This document shows positions 38,091 through 50,518 of a stretch of 64,000 nucleotides of DNA, one piece after another. Origin of the DNA: Panorpa germanica (lineage: Eukaryota; Arthropoda; Insecta; Mecoptera; Panorpidae); NCBI GenBank assembly GCA_963678705.1, contig OY783221.1, positions 1,674,001-1,738,000 of the forward strand. Reading direction: 5' to 3'. A model generated the notes under the pieces. That model was not told the origin of the DNA and did no database searches. It saw only the letters and a program-made list of their open reading frames with translations. A program made the translations under genes and the position numbers. Positions within the stretch are counted from its first letter, which is position 1, and every line of letters begins with the position of its first letter.

Positions 38091-39504
38091 ACTCTAGAAT
38101 GCTTACTATTCTGTAGTAATTAATACACATTTATTTAATTCATTTATTTACATAACTGTTACATTTTTATTTACATTTATATCTATCCTTTAAATTCAAA
38201 CCTTCAAAAACCAATGTAATTGAATACATCAAAGAAAAGCTCCTTAAAATACTTCCTAATACTTACATAACATCAAGGATCAAATACTTTATTTATATAC
38301 AAAAAAAGTTAAGAAAAAAAGGGCCACTTCTTTTTAAGTACAACACACGTAACCTGCAAGCATCATTGAATTCTATATGAATGTCGTTCGTTCGAAGTAA
38401 ACCGTTCAAGAATTCCAACATTTTAAAACATTTTTCTCTCCCTTTATTATTGAAATTAAGGGCAACAATGAGAGCTTGGTAAGGGTAACCCTACTTTAAA
38501 TTTAAATAAGCTTTTGTATAAAAGCTCCCACTCATTACCATATAGTCGTACGGACGGTATCTAAACTTTGTGTACCAGAAAGTAAATTGTATAATTTTAC
38601 ACATAAATGTTATAGAGAACATTACACTGACTCTTGGTTAGTACTGTTCATTGAACTCTCCATAGATGACTCTGTCTTCGTTGTAACTATAGTGCATTGC
38701 TACTACAACTTGAGTGATTTTATAGTGTATACACAACACTCGCAAAGTGCATCTTTATTTAATGATAAAATATTCTGTGTTAAATGAAAAACATAGATGT
38801 AGTAACCTTAAAGTTATTTTATTGGATGGAACAAATAAATAACTATGGAGTTACAATTCTTTTTTACTCAGATATAAGAATTAAATGAAGATATAGTTGT
38901 TGTCTGTGAAATAATATTCCATATTCATTTAATTAGATTATCATAGAAAAAGATACAAAATATATCTGTCTCTGTTACACTTTAATAATTTATTTGCAAC
39001 TTCATTCAATGAATGATGCGATGAAGTGATTTTGCAATTTGTAGTTCATATCACTGACCCTTGAACGAGTGAAATCAAATTAAATTATTTCATGAAAAAA
39101 TAATCACACCCATCTGCAATATGTTGTCAAATGTGAAATAGAAGGTTGCTAAATTCTGCTTTATATACTTGTACTTATAAAACAAACTCGTTATATCACT
39201 ATATATAATTATATATAGAGAAGTTCTATTAATATTAAAACTATTTCAAACTATTTGAATTATATATTCCTTGTTTGATAAACATGTATAATGTTATACA
39301 TATTCATATAAATTTAAATGTTTTGCCTTACGGGAACAATAGCCTTTGCCAAACAATAATAACAGGTCGACGATCATCCTTAGATCGATTACCAGAGACT
39401 CTCAAATATTCCAATACTTAGTAATCAATCTTGCAGTTAAAGAACATAGTAAAAGGAATTTTTGAGTAGGTTCCATCGATTTTAAAAAGTTGATCGATTT
39501 CTTT

Positions 39505-40184
39505 TTAATTTATTTATATTATTGTACAACATATTAAGTTTATTGTGTAAAAATCTGAAGTCAATTGGAGTAAAACTGTCGGAGATATAGAGTTTTAAGT
39601 CTTCACCTATCTAGTTTGCTTTCGTGTTACTTTGAAACTTTTAAATGCGGTTTCTTACACAGCTTTTTCAGAGTTGGTGCCCTCTCTAGCTCAAAATCTA
39701 CTGGACCGATTCTTTTGAAATTTTGCACACATTTTCTTTACATTAATGCCGAGGTAACGCTGTCGAGTTTTTATTTTTTAATTTAAACGTATTTTAAAAT
39801 AACAAAAGTTTCTGATTTTTTTCATGAATAATCGGTATTTTGATTTCTAAGTGCTGTAAAAAATTGAAAAAACAATAAAAAATAAAAACTCGACAGCTTT
39901 ACCTACAGAAACTTATCAACTAATGAAATCATTTTAGTTTTTCGATTTGAGAAAATCCAGTGATGAGTTATGAGTGGCACCGCAATGAAACTTTTTTTTG
40001 TGATGTCTGCGGAGATTCGCTGTCAATGCCTCATTTCTTGATATTTATTTATGAAAATTTTACAAAGTATTCTTCAAATGTTATTTTATCATGTAGTTAT
40101 TATAGAAATAATAATATATTAACTGTGTCGTCAAAAAACTTTATCGAAAATATGCTTCTTTTTTATCGTTTTGACCTTCACTTA
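39505..40184 (+). repeat. Family 1 element, copy F
   Basis: Sense copy running from TTTATTTATATTATTGTACA to TTATCGTTTTGACCTTCAC. The frame is open (HFLIFIYENFTKYSSNVIL). It is the only sense copy inside the transcribed region, 2.7 kb before the 45-nt exon and inverted to copies D, E, G, H and I. Confidence 0.88.
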
Positions 40185-40925
40185 GGTCGATATTTGAAGA
40201 AACTAGAATGTGAAAATCTATTTTTTTAATACAATCTTCAGTTATGTTAGAACAGAGATTATAAAAAACGACTTTAAATCTTTAAAATTCTTGTATAACA
40301 TAATGAATTGACCTGCAAACGAGTTACCTAAGCAAACTAAGTCCATTGTTATGTTTAATAGCATATGTCAACTACAGTTTGAGCAGCACATAATGAAGTG
40401 TGTTGTAGGGGGAGGGGGGACGGTACCATAAAGTCGACATATGTTACTATTGTCGCTCCCTGCCTTTGTTTCATTCAACAAAGATCAGTCAATATTAGAA
40501 TCAAGTTGAAGCAATTATACTCTGGTAATATGCCCGCACATCTATCTTCTCATGCAAATATGTCTAAGGAAGGGTAACCCCACCGCCCTCTCCCCCACTT
40601 ATTTTAACCCTACATCAATTGTCATTATATTAAAACAATGAATCAAGGCAAACAAAATATGATTGCGATAGGAATGTTACAAATGAATGTAGATAATAAT
40701 ACTATCCTATAAAAATATTGCTATAACTCGTGATTCAACTAACATATTGATCATCTTCTCGATAAAATTTATTCTTCAAAGTTACTGCAAGTATTTATTG
40801 GTTATTTAGTGTTTCGATAAAATATTGATGTTGTTTATTACATAACTTATATGTTTTCTCGCATTACTTCATTTTTGTATTCTAAGAGATTCCAATTCTC
40901 CAGCTAAATTAAATTAGGAGATAAA

Positions 40926-41092
40926 GTCAATAAGGGAATGCAATAGTCTCTTTCATAACAGTGGTGTATCGATAAAAATTAAAGTAAAAGTTTGCTCTGA
41001 TGATAAATTATGTTAGTGTAAAACAACTCCAATACACCCTACAGTACACAAGTTTGACTTGGCGTATTGTCGCATCGGTACGTGGTATGTAT
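40926..41092 (+). mobile_element. Partial copy of the 17.5-kb MITE
   Basis: GGGAATGCAATAGTCTCTTT to CATCGGTACGTGGTATGTAT matches the interior of the element at 17535-17882 with few differences; both termini are missing. Confidence 0.82.
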
Positions 41093-41124
41093 GTATAATT
41101 GTATATATTAAAACAATGGATTAA

Positions 41125-41800
41125 GGAGGTACAGGACGTACCGTCAATGCAAAAAGTTTATCTCTCGGTAATACGAAATGCAAAATATGAAGTACATGAG
41201 GAACGAGCAAATATTGGGACTGTACCTTTGAAAATGATTTTTTCAATTTCCTATTAAACTGCTTTTTGCTTGTTAAAATGATTTTGTTATGCATATAATA
41301 GTTTAATAAATGAAAAATTACCTATAATTATATTAATTCAATTTAAATTCAAATTAAATATTTTGAAAAAGGAATAATAAATTTGGCAACGCTGTAAATT
41401 TACGTGTGTTGACGCATGCGTGATTTGGTTCTTTGACAAATACATTGCTATATTTTATATAATATTTATTCAGATTTTGAAGTTCCCGCTCAAATTGGCA
41501 TTTGCAACGTTGCCGGCTTATAACCTACATTTACTGTTACTTTTATTTAAATATTTTTGTAAATAGGTATCCTTTTGATAATTTTCTTTTTGCAATAGTT
41601 ACAGAAAAGATTATTTTATATACACCTAGTTTTTGAAAGCCGTGTCACCATCATGATTTGTATGGAAAATGACTATTTTTAATCATGTATAAAAAGAAAA
41701 CTATGAACCCTAGGTCTCTAAAATTTTGAGACAGCACGTATTTTAACTATTTGTATCGACCCTTCAAATTTCATCATTTACGTTTACGTCCTGTACCTCC
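41125..41800. mobile_element. 676-bp MITE with near-perfect ends and TTAA flanks
   Basis: TTAAGGAGGTACAGGACGTA (41121-41140) and its exact complement (41785-41804). TTAA on both sides suits a piggyBac-type target; a TA duplication with ends AGGAGGTACAGG fits Tc1/mariner equally. The interior is AT-rich with no transposase. Confidence 0.88.
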
Positions 41801-42530
41801 TTAAGTTTTCAAAGTATTCTTCTCTATTTATTTATCTGAACAAATCCACAGAAGTATAATTCAATAGACAGATATAAATGTATGCAAATGAAGTAATAAG
41901 TTCCATAGCGGAAGAATTCGGGCGTATTTCGTGGAAGAATGAATAATTATTAAAGACAAACGTAAACTCTGAATAAAAATATATTATCAAAGAAAGAAAA
42001 AAACTTTAATATAGAGATTATGTATTATGTTATATCGAAACATTTGTCGAATACAAAAAACCTTATAAAGAACTCTTCTCGCGCATTTTATTACAAAGAA
42101 AGTCTTGCTATTGATATAAAGTATGTACCGTAAAAAATACTTTGTTAGCTCAGCTATCGTATAAAAGCACCAACCAACCAGGAAGCTCTGAACGGAATGA
42201 AAGCATTGAAGAATCCAGAAACTATGTTTAATACTTAAAAAATATATAAATGCAGTTACAATGAGAATGTATGGCTTGCAATTTCTTTCTTTCATCAAAT
42301 TATATTTTCATGTTGTGTATGAAATCCTTTATTCTCGTCGATTTACCCGTTGTTGAATAAGTGGACTAAAAGGATACTATCAATATTTAGTTAGTGTGCT
42401 TTTCTGCTTTCCGGTTTTACATACCGTTAAATCTTATTTACATTAGGATCTTCACCTAATTTACAATTAATTTTCACTTTCCGGCATCCATACTCTTTCT
42501 TGCAATATCTCCTCATACATATTTATTCAG

Positions 42531-42861
42531 AGGCGGCCTTAGGGGGTGGCAAGCAGGGCAACCGCCCGGGGCCTAGCATTCTCGCGCAGCAACCCAAGTA
42601 GAAAAATTCATTACTATATATGTATTCGAATCTCGCGCCTCGCTCTTTAGAAATCCCACTAGAATCACTGCGTATATCTTTTAAGGCATTCATGTGCCTT
42701 AGTTTATCATCATTAATATTTGTCGTCTTTGTGCTCCTTAACTTTTATAACACTTCCAATATAAATTTTATTTCTCGTCAATTATCATCAAAAATACTTA
42801 CTTACAATTTACATAAATTATACAAAGAACAAGTGCTTCGCAAAGATCTGCCGCCCGGGGC
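42531..42861. repeat. GC-rich bounded segment next to the 45-nt exon
   Basis: Opens with CAGAGGCGGCCTTAGGGGGT; CCGCCCGGGGC occurs at 42562-42572 and again at 42851-42861, enclosing an AT-rich middle. The left end resembles the CAG-type start of hAT-like or similar repeats, but no inverted partner is seen. It stops 62 nt before the 45-nt exon. Confidence 0.5.
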
Positions 42862-42922
42862 ATAAAATTTGTAAAAATTAATTAATTGACTGATTAAATA
42901 ACAATTAATTTTTTTGTTTCAG

Positions 42923-42967
42923 AATTTGAAGAATCAGATAATGACGACGAACGTTTGGGTCGAACAG
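42923..42967 (+). CDS. nAChR alpha subunit, 45-nt second coding exon
   Basis: This short exon encodes NLKNQIMTTNVWVEQ (residues 62-76), bounded by TTTTTTGTTTCAG (AG at 42921-42922) and donor GTAAGC (42968). It is phase 0 at both ends, so it joins LIDV to the next exon's EWNDYKLKW without change and could be skipped in frame. A 45-nt exon at this place is a conserved feature of nAChR genes. By alignment with AChBP, the Trp of VWVEQ is the loop D aromatic on the complementary face of the acetylcholine site, an interface also used by neonicotinoids. Too small for ORF scans, it was found from the expected sequence. Repeats crowd both sides: a GC-rich repeat ends 62 nt upstream and a family 5 element starts 117 nt downstream. 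Confidence 0.95.
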
Positions 42968-43084
42968 GTAAGCAATTTATTTTTGTGTTGTAGATTACAT
43001 TGATATATACAATAATTTTATGATATAGATTTTAATAACGCATTATACTGATTGACTGACCTGTAGAATTGTTTATATAAATCC

Positions 43085-43334
43085 CAGTAAACATTTTGGA
43101 GTCACTTTGACATCATATTGAAGATGCGTCTTGATTTTTTTGTCATAAAAGAGTTCATTTATAGTTCAGTTTCTCACATTTTTTCATATAAAATGTCTAC
43201 TTTATCGGCTACAGATGGCGAACTAACTCCACCTGTCGGAATACAAATGAAGATAAAGTTGATGCGAACTATAATTGAAGTAAAATAGTGATAGAAACGT
43301 CACTAAATAGGGCACTTCACCAAATTGTTTACTG
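43085..43334 (-). mobile_element. Family 5 MITE, copy b, complete
   Basis: 250 bp bounded by CAGTAAACATTTTGG and CCAAATTGTTTACTG, about 15-bp imperfect terminal inverted repeats. The core is in reverse orientation to copies a and c. It begins 117 nt after the donor of the 45-nt exon. Confidence 0.82.
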
Positions 43335-43570
43335 TGATATCTTCTGTCTATAGTATAATTTAATTTTGCCCAATATATTATGATATTACCTTTAAGGTTT
43401 ATTACTTTTCTAAATGTATTTTAGCATTTTCTAAAGAATTCGTTAATAATAGTCTCTTAGAAAAAATTTGGGACTTACTGGTAGAATTTTGGTAACTTCT
43501 GTCCTTTCCTTGTTACATTTATCTATTTGTAAGCTATAATTAATAATTTCCAATATAAAATGACACACTT

Positions 43571-43710
43571 AAGGCAAATATCCATCGAGCTATTAGTGAA
43601 ATAGATCCCCAAACAATCGAGAAAGTATTGCGGAATTGGGTTAAGGTGATGGGACCATTTCAAAGCCAATCGTGGCAGCCATTGAACTAAAACTATTTTT
43701 CATAAGTAAT
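43571..43710 (+). pseudogene. Transposase C-terminus remnant
   Basis: Reads KANIHRAISEIDPQTIEKVL then RNWVKVMG. Read one base over, the following bases give an NRGSH-like stretch. This is the usual C-terminal pattern of mariner-type transposases (helical IxxxTxxKVxxNW followed by RGxH). A frameshift and stop end it near 43690. It lies 600 bp after the 45-nt exon. Confidence 0.62.
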
Positions 43711-44564
43711 CGGACAGTATACTCTCTTTAATAAAGGAATAATTGTTTAAAAATATTTACCGGTGTTGTTTTAATAGCACTTTTAAAAAGAAACCAACAG
43801 ATGGCCTCATTAAACAATATTTAATATATTGCATCTGTTTTTTAATCAAAATACAATTTTTATAGATAATTATTAATAGAGCCAAATGGTTCTGCACATC
43901 AAAATACAGTCGCAAGTACTTTTAATTAAAATTGTAACTTGCTTAAACGTATTATTCACACTGATCCGACTTCAGATTATAAAATATGATTAGGTAAAAC
44001 ATAAACAACATTTTCGTATTTAGTACGAAATATCTAAGACAATACTTTTATTATAAAGAAATATAGGTTGTAGGTTATAACCAACATTCTCATTCCCTTA
44101 CGCCCCAGGATGCATTGCATGTAGTCGTAATGCATCTGAACCCGCTTTCTTTTGAGTGGAGGGTATAAGTACTCTATATCAGAAGTACCCTTAGACTCAG
44201 AATTTAGTTTAAAATACTCTTCAAGCCCGAGGTGAAAAATATTTTTATCAAAATATTGCTAGTAAATACACTTTGAATGGTTTAGAATAAAAATATAAAT
44301 AAATATGTTGGGGATATAAATGGCGATTTGCCAAAATATAAATATGTAAACGGAGTGTTAGATAAATTGACGTTATTCTTTATGTGAAGAATGGAAGACC
44401 TTAGAAGAGCTGTTCTAATATAATCTACCTAATTTATGCCATTTATAATTCCTTTTATTAAAATATAATATTATTTTAGCTCTTATGTCAAATTTCAAAT
44501 TAACACTTACAAATTTATTAAGGATTAATCCAGGGTTAGGGAACCCCAGCTACCTAAATAGCCA

Positions 44565-45066
44565 TAAGTCAAAACGATACAAAAAAGCATATTTTCGATA
44601 ATGTTTTTTGACGACACAGTTAATATATAATTATTTCTATAATTACTACATGATAAAATAACATTTGAAGAATACTTTGTGAAATTTTCATAAATAAATA
44701 TCAAGAAATGAGACATTCACAGCGAATCTCCGCTGATAACTCATCACTGGATTTTCTGAAATCGAAAAACCAAAATGATTTCCTTAGTTGATAAGTTTCT
44801 TAAAACTCAACAGCTTTACCTCGGCATTTATGTAAAGAAAAAGTGTGCGAAATTTCAAAAGAATCGGATTAGTAGATTTTGAGCTAGAAAGTGCACCGAC
44901 TCTGAAAAAGCTAAGTGTGAGAAACCGCATTTAAAAGTTTCAAAGTAACACGAAAGCAGACCAGAGAGGTGAAGACTTAAAACTCTATATCTCCGACAGT
45001 TTTACTCCAATCAACTTCAAACTTTTACACAATAAACTTAATATGTTGTACAATAATATAAATAAA
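44565..45066 (-). repeat. Family 1 element, copy G, with internal deletion
   Basis: Antisense copy (AAGTCAAAACGATACAAAAA to ACAATAATATAAATAAATAC). The middle is deleted: TTGATAAGTTTCT joins directly to TAAAACTCAACAGCTTTACC, removing one arm and the loop of the internal inverted repeat. About 40 bp are also missing around the frame's start. It lies 1.6 kb after the 45-nt exon. Confidence 0.86.
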
Positions 45067-45447
45067 TACAGTCAATACAATACATGACAAAAAAGATTGT
45101 CATTGATGTAAAAAAAACTCTCTGTACTGTATTATATCATTTTAAAAATGTGAACACTTTCACTAAAAACAACGTGACATTAAAACATACACACATTCGC
45201 CTAGTTTAACAAATTACTTAGAATGGCAAACAATTATACTATATACTGTATGTTATTAAGTAATTAATTTCATAATCAGCTGTCACTATTCCCAGCATTA
45301 TCCTGTTTGCGTCATTAGCATATTTGCTGTAATATATTTAAGACGTTCAGTTTTAGAGATTTACGGCTTACGATTTATGGCAGACTAGAAACTTTAAACC
45401 AGGTGTTACCAACCTACGTATATCTTTTACTTAATCTAATACTCATC

Positions 45448-45451
<4 letters not shown>

Positions 45452-45511
<60 letters not shown>
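45452..45511. repeat. (TA)n microsatellite
   Basis: About 29 TA units, 0.4 kb beyond family 1 copy G. Confidence 0.95.
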
Positions 45512-45518
<7 letters not shown>

Positions 45519-47962
45519 AATAGAGTGATATATTGATAAAAAAATAATATTTTGGCATCTAATAAATATGTAAAATATCGCGGAAAAATTTACCGGAAAT
45601 TTTCTTTTCGAACTCCGTGAATGCTCCGTTCAGTGAATGAAGTATTCAAGTACTCGAATATGTCAGATATAATAGTTTCCCATATTTTATATACCCCTTG
45701 GTTAATCTGAAAAGGCCTGTTATAAAGCATTATAAATTCAACTCTGCGAATACGAAATTCAATTACATCTTTATTTGCATACTGACTGAACGACATGCTC
45801 CAGCTCCATGCTCCAGCTTCATGCTTATAGCTCTAGAGCTGAGCTACTATAGATTTTGTATATCTATACATACCCAAAACTATATATAACAGTTATGTAC
45901 AAACTACGGCCTGTAGAAAGTAATGGGTGCTTCTCAGTCCACGGCTAAAAATAGAAATCCTTTATTATAATGTTCCAGGTATATTTATTTGTATGTATGT
46001 TTACAAGATTCGTATGGTGGCTCGAAAACTGTTTCATGCACTTATTGAAAATTGTCTATTCGTAGAGAAAAAAATTCTAAGACTTTTGTCGTCCTCGGAT
46101 TCCCTCTGAATTTCCTGGAAACCCGTAATTTTGGAAAAACTAAAAAAAAGTTTACTTTTTGCTCTATAATTTTTAATTCATAAAAAATAGAAAGTTGAAA
46201 TTTGACATGTGTTTTACAGTGTTCTAAAACTTTTTGAAAATTAGAAATTGAAAATGTTAGTGTTGAGAAAATTAGAAGGCACGGTGGGAATTTTTGGAGA
46301 AAACTCAAATTTTGGAATATATAATAATGAAATATGTTAATATGAAATAGGGGCGGCTTTTTGCAGAGAGTACAAATAAGGCTAGAAAGTTGAAATTTTA
46401 TATATGAGCTAACTTTGGTACTTAATTTACAAATCGAAAAAGAAATCCCAAATTTTGGAAAAAAGTTTTTGGAAATATTTTTTTAATCAGTTTATATGAA
46501 AAAATATTTGTTCTTATATGTAAAATAAATATGGAACGAGTTAAATATTTCAATTTAAAAATGGAATTAAATTTTGAAATGAAATTCAATTCGCATACAA
46601 AAGACAGTCGTCGCTTGCGACGGGGGTAAACTCTAGTCTATATTATAAAATGAAGATAAACAACACCACTTATGTTTTTAAGTCAAAGAATTCAAAGCTT
46701 TCAAAACGGCTCATTTTGCAGAGTAGTTGACCATGCCTGACATCGAATGGTATCTGAAACTGGGACAGAATATTTAAGGATTATAGATTATAACGTATTG
46801 AATATGTGCAAAGTGATATACGAGTGTCAGTAGATTTGAATTACAGATTGCACTATTTTCAGATTAACGAAATTATATTTCTAGTTTTAAGTATTTGTCA
46901 TAGGGGTATAATTTTAATGAACTGCTTTTTTCTTTTACCTAAATTTGAGTAGAACTAGTTCCTATACCACCTCAAATTAGATGCTGAATTAAAATAAAGC
47001 ATTTTCTTTTCCTAACTAACCTACAATCAGTTGATATAACAATAGTGCAAGATTTAACAGCGCATCGACTCTTGATTACGTTTTATCTTCTGTATTTTAC
47101 ATGAATTACAGATTTACATAATCATTTGACTGAGAACAAACCACGTTCTTTGTAATTACATCATTTACAAAATCTTCATTATCTTAAAGATCTATACAAA
47201 TTTAAAAGTACGTTTAATTGCTATAATAATTACTTCTGCAGAATTCTTTAACGGTAAAACTACTATTTAAATAGAGATGAGTTCTAAACCGACAATTTTC
47301 TAACAACAAATTAATTTTGATAGCAAATAAATCTAAAAGCGAAAATCGAATCCAAAAACATACCTTTCTAGATTAAAGCTTAATTGTTCTCGGTCGCTAT
47401 CTTATATTTTACTTTTTTGGCATTTATAAATAATTTTCTGTTCCTCAGCACGATAATTAACAGCATTTTATTTCACCGTTTTAATTTCATCAAGCGAGGT
47501 GGTGTTATACTTCGCATCGTACAGAATTCCTAATTTATTTCATTTAAAAGTATAATAATTGCGGTGAGAATCAGAAGCAGAGTTAAGTCCTTAACCTGAT
47601 TATTCTAATTTGAATATTAATGTAAATTAGCGACATCTGTTCTACAGTCTTAAAATGTCACTTTATCATATTATAAAACACAAAAAAAGAAATTATACAT
47701 ATTCATTATGTAAAGTTATCTTTTGTAATGATATAAAAATATAACGTAATTATCACTACCACGACGCTATAGCCTTTTTTCGCTAGGTTTTCATCAACTT
47801 CATTTTTGTCTTTCTTGTCCACACATGTCTTCGAGTGCGAAAAGTTTATTTCTAGTTCTGATCCAATCTATTCTTTCTGCATGACTTAACTTTTGGTGTC
47901 TTTTACTTATAATTTCTGCCATTTTATTACCACAAACTATTTGGGGACCTTGGCTTCAGAGG
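45512..47962. other. Intron DNA, one probable unidentified repeat
   Basis: 46100-46640 is low-complexity (many TTTTGGAAA/TTGAAATTT motifs) and ends in a GC-rich stem GTCGCTTGCGAC (46610-46621) plus GGGGGTAAACTCTAGT, which looks like the terminus of a dispersed repeat. 46640-47962 shows nothing. Confidence 0.4.
45794..45825 (+). repeat. Tandem 13-mer CATGCTCCAGCTY
   Basis: CATGCTCCAGCTC, CATGCTCCAGCTT, then CATGC: two and a half units. Confidence 0.85.
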
Positions 47963-48669
47963 CTTCAAAACGATGTGAAAGAAGCATATTTTCGATAATG
48001 TTTTTTGGCGACACAGTTAATTTATAATTATCTCTATAATTACTACATGATAAAATGACATTTAAAGAATACTTTGTAAAATTTTCATAAATAAATATCA
48101 AGAAATGAGCCATTGACAACGAATCTCCGCTGACATCACAAAAAAAAGTAACATTGCGGTGCCACTCATAACTCATCACTGGATTTTTTGAGATCAAAAA
48201 TCCAAAATGATTTCATTAGTTGATAAGTTTCTGCAGGTAACGCTGTCAAGTTTTTATTTTTTATATTGATTTTTCAATTTTTTACAGCACTTAAAAGTCA
48301 AAATACCGATTTTTAATGAAAAAAAAAACAGAAACTTTGTTATTTTAAAATACGTTAAAATAAAAAAATTAAAAAAAACTCAACAGCGTTACCTCGGCAT
48401 TTATATAAAGAAACAGTGTGCAAAATTTCAAAAGAATCGGTCTAGTAGATATTGAGCTAGAGAGGGCACCGAGTCTAAAAAAGCTATGTGTGAGAAACTG
48501 CATTTAAAAGTTTCAAAGTAATACGAAACCAGACCAGAGAGGTGAAGACTTAAAACTCTATATCTCCGACAGTTTTACTCTGATCGACTTCAAATTTTTA
48601 CACAATAAACTTAATATGTTGTACAATAATATAAATAAATAAAAACATGTTGAAACCTTATCCCCCCCT
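47963..48669 (-). repeat. Family 1 element, copy H
   Basis: Full-length antisense copy from GCTTCAAAACGATGTGAAAG to TTGAAACCTTATCCCCCCCT. The frame is open (MSYEWHRNVTFFCDVSGDSL). The internal inverted repeat is present (GGTAACGCTGTCAAG / CAACAGCGTTACC). Confidence 0.87.
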
Positions 48670-49342
48670 ATAAAGATAAATAACAAATTTAATTTTTAAA
48701 AATTTAAGATAATTCTGAAGCCGAGAGGTCAGTATTCCCTTTACGTCTCATAAATAAACTAAAGATGTGAAGTAACGTATCGTTTCCTTACAAATACCGC
48801 CACATAGCTTACAAATATTATTATTATTTATTGCTAAATATTTGACACCATCTCCATTGTTGCCATGTAGCCAAGTTAGACCATCAGCAATATTTCATGA
48901 ATATTTTCAATATAAAGTCGATCTTCCTTTGTGCACAGCGCAGCTCAGTCGTTCTGCATGGTGCTGTGGTGCGGTTATTATTCTTATCTTTGGAAACACG
49001 CGAATGTTCTGAATATTATGAACAGAGAACGTACGTAAATTGTGCAGGTTTTATTTAATATACGATAATCGTAAATTGACGAGTTTTTGAATAAAGGATG
49101 ATGTTGAAATGATGTGGATATGACCTTTTGGTGATGTTTGTGGTGAATTAGAAGACAAATGCCATCAATAGGAAACCTACACGGGCTGTAGCTAAAGAGC
49201 TATAATTTGTTTTAAGAATAAAACCTAAAATTTAAGAAATAACAAAATTCTTATTCACTAAAGTATAATACATAAGCTCTAACTCACACATACTCATATA
49301 CATATAAAAAGATAAAGCTAATAAAGAGAAGGTGGCGCAAGT

Positions 49343-49860
49343 GTGGAAGAGGAGTTAAGGAGAAGGGATAAGGAGACACAACAGCAGGAGAGAATGGGAA
49401 AAATAGAAAAAAGTAACTACAATAAAAGATATAAGAGGTTATGGGAAATTAATGTGCCTCAGTACCTTATAGAAAAAGACATAAAACACATAAGAAGAAC
49501 AGCAAGGTTTAGATTGGGAAATGAGGAAAAAGGAAACAGATACTAGGAAAAGAGTGAGGAAAGAAAGTGTAGAATGTGTGGAGCGGAGGACGAAACACTG
49601 GAGCACATTAAGTTTGAGTGTAAGGAAAAAGTAGCGAGCGAAAGGAATATTGGCCAGCTATTAAAGGGAGGCAGTGAAGGAAAGAGGTGGATGGGGGAAA
49701 TAGTAAGAAGGAAAGGAAGAACAGGAGAATAATTAAGCTGGTGTAGATTAATGTAAATTTGATTGTAATTTGAAGTATGTATTGAGAATGTAGATTGTAA
49801 AGCCGAAAGGCGAACAATAAACAATAAATATAAAGATAAAACTAATAAAATCCAAAATAA
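49343..49860 (+). pseudogene. LINE ORF2 C-terminus and 3' end with one in-frame stop
   Basis: A frame from 49343 reads SNYNKRYKRLWEINVPQYL and ARFRLGNEEKGNRY, hits TAG (49544-49546, probably from TGG), and continues in frame KCRMCGAEDETLEHIKFEC then GQLLKGGSEGKRWMGEIV to TAA at 49730-49732. FRLGNE...CRMCGxEDETxEHxxxEC is a hallmark of a group of insect non-LTR retrotransposons. About 120 bp of 3' UTR follow, ending in ACAATAAACAATAAATATAA, so the 3' end is intact. This is younger than the other LINE pieces. The antisense open frames here are shadows. Confidence 0.8.
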
Positions 49861-50518
49861 AATAACAAAATGAAAATGGTGCCCTTTCCTCTTTTTCGTT
49901 CGTTTTCCTTTTATATATAATAATGATATTGACTTAAGCAATATAAAAAATAAGGGACCAAATCAATCAGAGCGAAAAAACAACTGAGGGAAAATCAGGA
50001 ACAAAGGACATGAGATAGATATATATTTATTTCAGATATCGACCTCTGTAGAACCAACCCTTAGACGTCAGTTTTATTAAATTTATATTCGTGCTCCATA
50101 AAAAAATTGCAAATAATTTAATAAGTGTTTCCTGAAACACTTTGTATTTTACCAAATATTTTAAAATATTATTTTATTTTTTGTGGTGTATATCAACCAT
50201 ATAGGATGGACCAAATCCTGCTCGCCATCTGTTTTTAATACGGCCTGCATGTTAATATTGTTTTTACATGAAGTAGTTTTTAATAAATATTATTAGAAAT
50301 ATAATTTGCGATTTTAAGATGAGTGTACCGCTTCCACAAGCATATAAATATACGTATAGTTCTTTTTCTTTAGCCAACAACTGAATTGGATGCTGTTTTA
50401 AATTCGCTTAATTTTAGAAAAGAGAAAACGTTATAAAAAGAAGATTTCGAGAAGCTAAAATGAACCATACTGTCAGGAAGCTGTTATATGTACAAACAAA
50501 TGAATATCACATCAGTAT

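Larger units (their letters stand above)
7991..42922 (+). other. nAChR intron 1 (34.9 kb)
   Basis: The intron runs from GTAAGT at 7991 to CAG at 42922. It holds family 1 copies at 8.8, 20.9 and 39.5 kb, family 2 at 11.5 and 26.8 kb, family 3 at 27.9 and 30.6 kb, family 4 at 18.5 kb, family 5 at 37.9 kb, three single MITEs, and LINE, BEL/Pao and transposase remnants. No convincing nested gene was found. Such length is unusual for insect introns but common at the 5' end of nAChR genes. Confidence 0.85.

Noticed and set aside
48935..48975. Alternative promoter (CTCAGTCGTTCT)
   Set aside because: An initiator-like match alone; no paired elements or clear exon with a donor downstream.
49543..49941. 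132-codon antisense open frame
   Set aside because: It is the complement of a LINE 3' end and its UTR; composition-driven, with no protein features.
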